Source: Phycisphaerae bacterium
GTDB lineage: Bacteria > Planctomycetota > Phycisphaerae > WQYP01
NCBI GenBank assembly: GCA_013044065.1
Contig: JABEVA010000269.1
Span: 1-9,678, forward strand
Direction of reading: 5' to 3'
Length of the DNA: 9,678 bases
Shown here piece by piece: positions 1-4,926 of the stretch (position 1 is the first letter of the stretch; every line of letters begins with the position of its first letter). The translations under genes were made by a program, and so were the position numbers. Under the pieces are notes generated by a model that saw only the letters and a program-made list of their open reading frames with translations, was not told where the DNA came from and did no database searches.

Positions 1-159
1 GTTTTTAAACACCGGTACCGCCACGGTTGTAATACTTGTCGGGTAGATGGAACGAGACGTGTACCCACACCCGGCCAGCGCCATCATACCCAACCCCGCC
101 AGCACCAGACCCAACGTGGTGCCAGCCTGCCGCCAGCTTCCAAAAAGCAAGGTCATCAT
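1..159 (-). CDS. lptE: LPS assembly lipoprotein LptE, N-terminal part, cut by window edge
   Basis: Only the first 53 codons are present; the gene continues beyond base 1. The peptide begins MMTLLFGSWRQ, has a hydrophobic stretch (about residues 14-29) and then a lipobox ALAGC with the lipidated Cys at residue 31. The mature part opens CGYTSRSIYPTSITTVAVPV, the GYT...R(S)xYP...xxVAVPxF pattern typical of LptE-like proteins, especially from planctomycetes. LptE is an outer-membrane lipoprotein that plugs the LptD barrel and helps place LPS in the outer leaflet. Its ATG (159-157) overlaps the TGA of the upstream bamD-like gene by four bases (ATGA), which implies translational coupling. An AAGGAG Shine-Dalgarno lies 8 bases upstream, inside the end of that gene. 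I am fairly sure of the family; the C-terminal part cannot be assessed. Confidence 0.82.
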   Translation of the reverse strand, partial: MMTLLFGSWRQAGTTLGLVLAGLGMMALAGCGYTSRSIYPTSITTVAVPVFKN

Positions 160-1148
160 GGCATTTTCTCCTTGGATTGTTGGAAGCGCCGGGCATATTC
201 CTTACGGGCCTTTTGCGCCCAAATCGTATCGGGCCAACCGTGAATAACCCGCCGATAATAATAAGCCGCGGACTCAGGCCGGTTAAATCGCCAGTAGAAC
301 CGGGCAATCTCCAGTTCGCGTTTGCCTTCGATCTGATAGATTCGCTCTTCCAGTGCCTTGACCTGCATTTTGGCCGCAAGCACCGGATAAAGCTCCGCAA
401 TGTTTTCCAACTCCGCTTGAGCGTTACGTAGCGGGGTCAGGTCAAAACGTACCCCGCGAAATGTAGCCAGCGAACACTCCGCCTTACGCACCGTAGCCTT
501 GACCGCAAATTGGCTGTAGGGATAGCGCCGAAGAAAATTGGTGTACGACGCCAACGCCCTTTGAAATCGGTCATTTTGGTAGTAATAGTCAGCAATACGT
601 ATGCCAGCCAGTTCCGCTAACGGCGATCCACGCTGCCGATTCTGAATTCTCCTCAGCAATCGGATGGCATCACCATACACGGGCAGAATTCTCATCCCCA
701 AAAGTCTCCGCTTGTAACCCGCTAAAAATGCGCAGGCGATATTGTATTCCCGCATCAAACACGGTTCATAAAGCGGACTGGCCGGAAAGTTATCCAGCAG
801 GTCCTCATACGGAAACAGAGCGGCATATTTATTGCCCAGGTAATTTTGCGCATCTCCCTCCAGCAGCAGCACTTGCGGTACCAGAGGATCTTTTTTGTGA
901 TGGCGCAACCACTTTTTTGCCAAATGGACCACCCGCCCGGGATGCCCGGTTTTCAGGAAGTTAATCATAGCCGCCACCCGGGCCGGTGGGCTCACCTGCC
1001 CCGGCACCACCACCGGCACCCACACTCCGTTTTGCAGAACCCAGTTCGGCGTCCCCGGAGCCGACGACACCGGCGATTGAGCCTTGGCCCAACACGGTCC
1101 AGCCGCCAGTCCCATCAGCACCACGGTAACCCAGCAAGACAACTTCAT
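156..1148 (-). CDS. bamD: BamD-like outer-membrane assembly protein (TPR repeats)
   Basis: This 330-residue protein is a BamD/YfiO-type TPR protein, the periplasmic part of the complex that inserts beta-barrels into the outer membrane. From M1 it has a signal peptide (MKLSCWVTVVLMGLAAGPCWA), then a short linker with a W-rich motif (NWVLQNGVWVPV). Helical repeats fill the rest, including IADYYYQNDRFQRALASY and FLRRYPYS (about residues 185-212) and, near the C-terminus, LEIARFYWRFNRPESAAYYY (about 279-298). These are the fYxxxxxyxxAxxxyxxvxxxyP repeats seen in BamD. The open frame extends upstream to 1283, but only from a TTG and without a signal peptide at its start. I chose the ATG at 1148, with a weak GGTG upstream; the ATG at 1169 is a credible alternative. 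The only Cys near the signal cleavage site is preceded by Pro (AAGPC), so it is not a good lipobox, unlike classic BamD. The neighbour lptE supports an envelope role. Confidence 0.72.
   Translation of the reverse strand: MKLSCWVTVVLMGLAAGPCWAKAQSPVSSAPGTPNWVLQNGVWVPVVVPGQVSPPARVAAMINFLKTGHPGRVVHLAKKWLRHHKKDPLVPQVLLLEGDAQNYLGNKYAALFPYEDLLDNFPASPLYEPCLMREYNIACAFLAGYKRRLLGMRILPVYGDAIRLLRRIQNRQRGSPLAELAGIRIADYYYQNDRFQRALASYTNFLRRYPYSQFAVKATVRKAECSLATFRGVRFDLTPLRNAQAELENIAELYPVLAAKMQVKALEERIYQIEGKRELEIARFYWRFNRPESAAYYYRRVIHGWPDTIWAQKARKEYARRFQQSKEKMP
168..173 (-). promoter_or_regulatory. Ribosome binding site of lptE inside the end of the bamD-like gene
   Basis: AAGGAG on the minus strand is separated by 8 bases from the ATG at 159. 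It lies within the last codons of the upstream gene, so lptE can be translated by re-initiation or directly. It fixes the lptE start. Confidence 0.7.
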
Positions 1149-1476
1149 TTTTGACCACACCTTCGGCATCGCTGAAAGTATACGCCATCCCCGCCATCGA
1201 GCAAGCCTGCCACTGGGAAGACTTGATGCAGTCCTACCAGGCTTCACCACCAGCATCAGCGACGTGGACACCGCTACCGGCAATCAGCCATTGATGTACA
1301 ATCAGGGCGAACGTTGAATCGTCGCTATTCCTGGGGCAACCGGCGCGGTGGAACTGCGGTTCTTCGGGTATCCGGAAATAGCCAACTCCGTGCCCGGACG
1401 AGAGCCTTCCCGCCGCGGAAACCACGCTTAGATAGTACGTATGCTCCAGCAACCTGCGCTAGAAGATGTTGAAAGG
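1149..1476. other. Stretch without a convincing gene between bamD-like gene and yifB
   Basis: These 328 bases hold only short open frames without ribosome sites or recognisable motifs. A 72-codon minus-strand frame (1234-1452) encodes a low-plausibility peptide. I found no tRNA, no hairpin followed by a T-run behind yifB, and no repeats. Apart from the possible promoter near 1177-1205 I see nothing I can name. It may be the leader of bamD-lptE or the untranslated tail of yifB. Confidence 0.5.
1177..1205 (-). promoter_or_regulatory. Possible promoter for the bamD-lptE unit
   Basis: On the minus strand TATACT (1182-1177) resembles a -10 box. TTGCTC (1205-1200) sits exactly 17 bases upstream but shares only the TTG with the -35 consensus. 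The start point would fall near 1170, leaving about 22 bases before the ATG at 1148 and making the ATG at 1169 leaderless. Weak, judged by eye. Confidence 0.25.
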
Positions 1477-3009
1477 TCAGTATTTACGGTCTAGAAGCCG
1501 ATAACCGATTGCTTCAGTCACATGGCTGGGAGTAATGGTTTGCTGACCTTCCAGGTCGGCAATGGTACGCGCCACGCGTCGGACCTTGTCAAAGGCTCGC
1601 GCGCTTAAGCCGAGTTCTTCCATCGCCTGTTTCATCAAAAGCAGCGAGGTTTCATCCAAAGCGCAAAAGTCCTTAAGCTGTGCGGTTTTCATTGCGGCAT
1701 TGCTCATCGTGCCGTCGTCTCCAAATCTTTTGGCCTGCACCCGACGGGCGTTTTCGACCTGAGCCCGCATCTGGGCGGATGAAGTGCCCGTCGCTTTACT
1801 GGTTAAATCCCGATACGTGACTGCGGGAACTTCCAGATGGATATCGATGCGGTCCAGCAATGGACCGGAAAGCTTGCTCATATAGCGATCCATAGCCGCT
1901 AATTCAGTAGCCTTGGCATTGCGACGGTCCAGGGTTCCTTTTCCGCTGGCCGACGGATTCATCGCCGCCACCAGCATAAATCTCGCCGGGAAACTCACGC
2001 TGGAATGAGACCGTGCAATAGTCACCATTCCGGACTCCAATGGTTGGCGCAGCATCTCCAGAACATGGCGGGAAAATTCCGGCAGCTCATCTAAAAACAA
2101 AACTCCATGATGCGCCAGTGATACCTCGCCCGGCCGTGGAATACTGCCTCCCCCGATCAGGGCGGCACCACTGGCGGTATGGTGCGGCATGCGCACCGGA
2201 CGTATCCGCAGCAGACTGGCTCCACGCGGTAGAAGACCACAGGCGGAATAAACCCGCGAGGTCTCCAGGGCTTCCTGCCGTGTCAACGGCGGCAGAATGG
2301 TCGGCAGACGCTGGCAAAGCATGGTCTTGCCCGCACCGGGCGGCCCCAGCAGCAGCAAGTTATGCCGTCCTGCGGCCGCAATGGTCAAGGCTCGCTTGGC
2401 CAGTTCCTGGCCGCGAACATCCGCGAAATCGACATCACCGCTGGCCTCCGCCGGGTTCGCTTCAGCTTCGTCAACTTGCTCGGATTCCAAGGGCAGTTGC
2501 CCATTAAGAAAGCCAACCAGCGTGGTCAAGCTGTCAATGGCGTAAACGTCAATGTCGGGCACCACGGCGGCCTCACGGGCATTGGCGGTAGGCAGTAGAA
2601 TGCCGGCGAGTTTGCATTCCGCCGCCAGCATGGCCATGGAAAGGGCTCCTTTGATAGGACGAACCGAACCATCCAGAGCAAGCTCCCCCGCCACCAGATA
2701 TTTTTTATAGTTATCTCCTTGAACAACTTTCGCGGCATGAAGCACGCCCAGGGCAATGGGCAGTTCCAGCGCGCTGCCTTCCTTTTTAATGTCCGCCGGG
2801 GCCAAATTCACCAGCAATCGCTCTTGTGGAAACCGGTAGCCGCTGTTCACCATGGCCGTATGAATGCGGTCCAGAGATTCGCTGACGGCCTTATCCGCAA
2901 GGCCCACAATCAATGGATCGCCATATTCCCTTGGGGCCAGATTCACCTCCACCTCACAGCGGATGGCATCTATGCCCTGCAGGACAAAACTGTGAACCTT
3001 AGCCAACAT
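1477..3009 (-). CDS. yifB: YifB/ComM-family Mg-chelatase-like AAA+ ATPase
   Basis: This 510-residue protein has the full YifB/ComM layout. An N-terminal Lon-S5-like ChlI domain occupies about residues 1-170, opening MLAKVHSFVLQGIDA and containing NLAPADIKKEGSALELPIAL. The AAA+ domain has Walker A GPPGAGKT (222-229), the family signature PHHTASGAALIGGG (about 275-288), Walker B VLFLDE (303-308) and SGPLLDRIDIHLEVPA. A C-terminal Mg-chelatase domain holds LSARAFDKVRRVARTIADLEG-type helices (about 468-488). ComM in naturally transformable bacteria is a hexameric helicase that drives branch migration of incoming DNA; in other bacteria the role is less clear. The start is set by GGAGAG six bases before the ATG; an upstream GTG frame to 3072 lacks family sequence. 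Odd point: where most relatives read NPCPCG with two further Cys, this one reads MNPSASG (from residue 350) and has no Cys in the following loop. Confidence 0.93.
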   Translation of the reverse strand: MLAKVHSFVLQGIDAIRCEVEVNLAPREYGDPLIVGLADKAVSESLDRIHTAMVNSGYRFPQERLLVNLAPADIKKEGSALELPIALGVLHAAKVVQGDNYKKYLVAGELALDGSVRPIKGALSMAMLAAECKLAGILLPTANAREAAVVPDIDVYAIDSLTTLVGFLNGQLPLESEQVDEAEANPAEASGDVDFADVRGQELAKRALTIAAAGRHNLLLLGPPGAGKTMLCQRLPTILPPLTRQEALETSRVYSACGLLPRGASLLRIRPVRMPHHTASGAALIGGGSIPRPGEVSLAHHGVLFLDELPEFSRHVLEMLRQPLESGMVTIARSHSSVSFPARFMLVAAMNPSASGKGTLDRRNAKATELAAMDRYMSKLSGPLLDRIDIHLEVPAVTYRDLTSKATGTSSAQMRAQVENARRVQAKRFGDDGTMSNAAMKTAQLKDFCALDETSLLLMKQAMEELGLSARAFDKVRRVARTIADLEGQQTITPSHVTEAIGYRLLDRKY

Positions 3010-3015
3010 GGAATT

Positions 3016-3021
3016 CTCTCC
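3016..3021 (-). promoter_or_regulatory. Ribosome binding site fixing the yifB start
   Basis: GGAGAG on the minus strand lies six bases before the ATG at 3009. It supports this start over the longer frame that opens at a GTG at 3072. Confidence 0.7.
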
Positions 3022-3103
3022 ATAAAGTAAGGCGTAAGGTACGCGGACGCAGCTCAAATGCCAAGTGCACACCGTCCGAGAAAGATTTTTATCCGACCCC
3101 GGG

Positions 3104-3128
3104 GGCGGCCGAGTGATCTTCGACCGCC
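3104..3128. repeat. Inverted repeat in the divergent yifB / zinc-ribbon intergenic region
   Basis: GGCGGCCGA (3104-3112) and TCGACCGCC (3120-3128) can pair over nine positions with one C/A mismatch, around a 7-base loop. It lies upstream of both divergent genes. It could be an operator or simply a GC-rich hairpin; there is no T-run after it, so it does not look like a terminator. Confidence 0.35.
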
Positions 3129-3151
3129 GGGTGGCGTGAAACGAACTCTCA

Positions 3152-3178
3152 TGCTAGTATGGCTTTTTAGACTGGAGG
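3152..3178 (+). promoter_or_regulatory. Extended -10 promoter element and ribosome site for the zinc-ribbon gene
   Basis: TGCTAGTAT (3152-3160) fits an extended -10 box (TGn followed by TAGTAT, 4 of 6 to consensus), with no good -35. Transcription would begin near 3167. A strong GGAGG (3174-3178) follows, 4 bases before the ATG at 3183 and 7 before the ATG at 3186. Confidence 0.4.
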
Positions 3179-3182
3179 TGAC

Positions 3183-3959
3183 ATGATGGCGTCATTTGTT
3201 ACGATTCCATCTTTATTGGCTTTGTTCCGTATTGATCGTGAACTTCACGAATACCAACTCGCTTTGGATGCCCTTTTAAAGGATCAGGTCGCGCTGGAAG
3301 CTAAAATCGGTGCCATCGCCACGGATATAAACCAACAGGAGGCCGCCTCACTTAAACTACAGGCTTCCATTGGGGCGCAGGATCTGGATCTTAAAACGCG
3401 CCAGGCACATATCGAAAAAATGCGTGAAGCACTCAACAGTACCAAGACCAATAAGGAATATTCAGCCATTCTGGTACAGATATCCGCCGAAAAGGCCGAG
3501 GTAAGCAAACTCGAGGCAGCCATGCTTGAGAACATGGAACAACTTGAAAAAGATCAGGCGACCACGGTAGCCGCCCGTGAACAGTTGGCCTTACAACAGG
3601 GCCTTTTAGCGACCGCCAAGGGCGAAAGTGAGACCCGGGCAACGGAACTCCGTGGTCATCTCGATCGGCTCAACGCGCTGCGCAGCGGCCACGCAACCAA
3701 AGTACCGGCCGAGGCTCTCAAACAATATGACCGTCTGCGGCGTAAATATCCGGGTGATGCGATGGCCCCGGTTGAATTTGACGATGATGATCTGGATAAC
3801 ATCAGTTGTGGGGGCTGCTTTATGGCCCTGAATATGGAAGATGTCAATCAACTGCGCGGTCGCGACGAAATCCGGCGCTGCAACGCGTGCAGTCGAATTT
3901 TGTATTTGCCTGAAACCCTGGCGAACGAAAAGGCTCACGCCGGAGATCCGCGATCCTAA
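3183..3959 (+). CDS. Coiled-coil protein with C-terminal C4 zinc ribbon (zf-RING_7 family)
   Basis: This 258-residue protein belongs to the C4-type zinc-ribbon family that includes Helicobacter HP0958/FlgZ, Chlamydia CT398 and mycobacterial Rv2229c. About residues 15-165 are highly charged, rich in Glu, Lys, Gln and Ala, and should form a long antiparallel coiled coil. The turn carries the family-typical STKTNKEYSAIL (86-97). The C-terminus holds SCGGC (C209, C212) and RCNAC (C233, C236), a four-Cys zinc site, after an acidic FDDDDLDN stretch. No signal peptide, so cytoplasmic. Relatives have been tied to RpoN handling, flagellar or secretion functions and RNA binding, so no single role can be assigned. 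The first ATG is only 4 bases from GGAGG; the second (3186) has better spacing, so the product may start MASFVT. RNase HI follows 42 bases downstream, a pairing also known in mycobacteria. Confidence 0.85.
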   Translation: MMASFVTIPSLLALFRIDRELHEYQLALDALLKDQVALEAKIGAIATDINQQEAASLKLQASIGAQDLDLKTRQAHIEKMREALNSTKTNKEYSAILVQISAEKAEVSKLEAAMLENMEQLEKDQATTVAAREQLALQQGLLATAKGESETRATELRGHLDRLNALRSGHATKVPAEALKQYDRLRRKYPGDAMAPVEFDDDDLDNISCGGCFMALNMEDVNQLRGRDEIRRCNACSRILYLPETLANEKAHAGDPRS

Positions 3960-4001
3960 ACCAGATTCCCCCAACACCCTATTTTTTGACGGTGCTTATT
4001 C

Positions 4002-4457
4002 ATGGATGATAATTGCTCCCGCAAGCTTCTGCTGCAATTTGACGGCGGCTCTCGTGGCAATCCAGGACCGGCGGGCATAGGAGTTACCCTGGCCACACCG
4101 GAGGGCAAAACGATCTACGAACTAGCCGAGTTTCTAGGCAGTCACACCAACAACTTCGCCGAATACACCGCCCTCATCCGTGGCTTGGCCGTTGCGGTTG
4201 AGCTTGGTGCTACCGAGTTGGTAATTCGTGCGGATAGCCAATTGGTGGTCCGCCAAATTCAGGGCCAGTACCGGGTTAAAAGTCCGGATATCCGCCCCCT
4301 GTATCAGCAAGCCATGGCCCTGCTGGAAAGGGTTCCCAAGTGGTCCATCAGTCACTTGTATCGAGAAGATAATTCGCGAGCTGACACTTTGGCCAACTTG
4401 GCCATGGACGGCCGAAAAAAAATCGAATTTCGGCCCCCGGCGGCTATCGGAAAATGA
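4002..4457 (+). CDS. rnhA: Ribonuclease HI family protein, handle-less (RVT_3-like) type
   Basis: This 151-residue protein degrades the RNA strand of RNA-DNA hybrids. All four acidic catalytic residues are visible: D14 in FDGGSRGNPGPAG, E54 in NNFAEYTAL, D78 in ADSQLV and D128 in NSRADTLAN. The basic handle of E. coli RNase HI is missing between D78 and the last helix, as is the His-containing loop before the last Asp, here HLYREDNSRAD. This places it with the Rv2228c and archaeal (Sulfolobus) type. There is no extra N-terminal hybrid-binding domain and no C-terminal CobC-like phosphatase as in Rv2228c. The ATG at 4002 is the first possible start, since an in-frame TGA lies just upstream. It has no clear Shine-Dalgarno, so expression may depend on read-through from the zinc-ribbon gene 42 bases upstream. 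Confidence 0.92.
   Translation: MDDNCSRKLLLQFDGGSRGNPGPAGIGVTLATPEGKTIYELAEFLGSHTNNFAEYTALIRGLAVAVELGATELVIRADSQLVVRQIQGQYRVKSPDIRPLYQQAMALLERVPKWSISHLYREDNSRADTLANLAMDGRKKIEFRPPAAIGK
4410..4435. repeat. Perfect 8-bp inverted repeat at the 3' end of the RNase HI gene
   Basis: GGCCGAAA (4410-4417) and TTTCGGCC (4428-4435) are perfect reverse complements around a 10-base A-rich loop. The hairpin lies inside the last codons. No T-run follows, so it is not an ordinary terminator; it may shape the mRNA end or be chance. Confidence 0.4.
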
Positions 4458-4475
4458 ATCCTCGGCCTTGACCTG

Positions 4476-4502
4476 AGCCGCTTGAACGATCCGGCTTTTT
4501 TT
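4476..4502 (+). terminator. Probable intrinsic terminator after the RNase HI gene
   Basis: AGCCG (4476-4480) pairs with CGGCT (4492-4496) around an 11-base loop and is followed directly by a run of seven T (4496-4502). It lies 18 bases after the stop codon. The stem is short, so it may be leaky. Confidence 0.5.
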
Positions 4503-4926
4503 ACTGGGCCTTATCCAAAGGGTACCCGATCCAGATAGCGCCAACCTCATAGCCCCCGTGGCCGCAGCACTCGGCAAGCCACCCATCTGAAGTATCTTCC
4601 CGTCTGCGATCGCTGGCCTCAAAGCTCAAATCCTTGACTCCCCGCCTGATAACGATAGTATTAGGCCGTCGTTGACGGCGTCGTGCCCATTGTAGAGCAG
4701 GCCAGCGGTGGCCGGTAAATCGTTGTCCAAGACAACAGGGCCACAAGAGGCAAAACGGTATCGTTAATTGTCGAGGCAGATAACCAAGCTGCGGCGGACA
4801 TTGGTGGTAGACCGGCGGAACAAGCCGACCAAGACGTTGGCACACTTAGGGAATCAGAAATCGGACGGCGTTGCCATGGGGCGTTAGAGCCTTCATGCAG
4901 ACCGTGGTCCAGATGCTGTAAACTCC
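4503..4926. other. Stretch of 424 bases without a recognisable gene, upstream of the permease
   Basis: Several unrelated frames are partly open, including a minus-strand 114-codon frame (4501-4845, GTG start) and another at 4661-4945. None shows a ribosome site or a recognisable motif, and they overlap each other. There is a perfect 6-bp hairpin, GCCGTC-GTT-GACGGC (4665-4679). TGTAAA (4917-4922), just before the permease ATG, could be a -10 box, which would make that mRNA nearly leaderless. I could not match the region to a riboswitch consensus I know. It may be a long leader, an untranslated small RNA or a decayed gene. Confidence 0.4.

Noticed and set aside
5..400. Minus-strand 131-codon frame over the left end
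   Set aside because: It overlaps the BamD-like and LptE frames, which show clear family motifs and a lipobox; this frame shows none.
1149..1283. N-terminal extension of the BamD-like frame up to a TTG
   Set aside because: It would bury the signal peptide behind 45 residues of low-complexity sequence, with no start signal.
1234..1452. Minus-strand 72-codon frame between bamD-like gene and yifB
   Set aside because: No ribosome site and no recognisable sequence; the region is better described as non-coding.
2040..2507. Plus-strand 155-codon frame opposite yifB
   Set aside because: It is antisense to the conserved ATPase domain of yifB, has no ribosome site, and its composition is that of an antisense shadow.
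4501..4845. Minus-strand 114-codon frame in the gap before the permease
   Set aside because: GTG start, no Shine-Dalgarno, Arg/Cys/Trp-rich composition without any motif, and another frame overlaps it. Kept only as a possible decayed gene in the findings.
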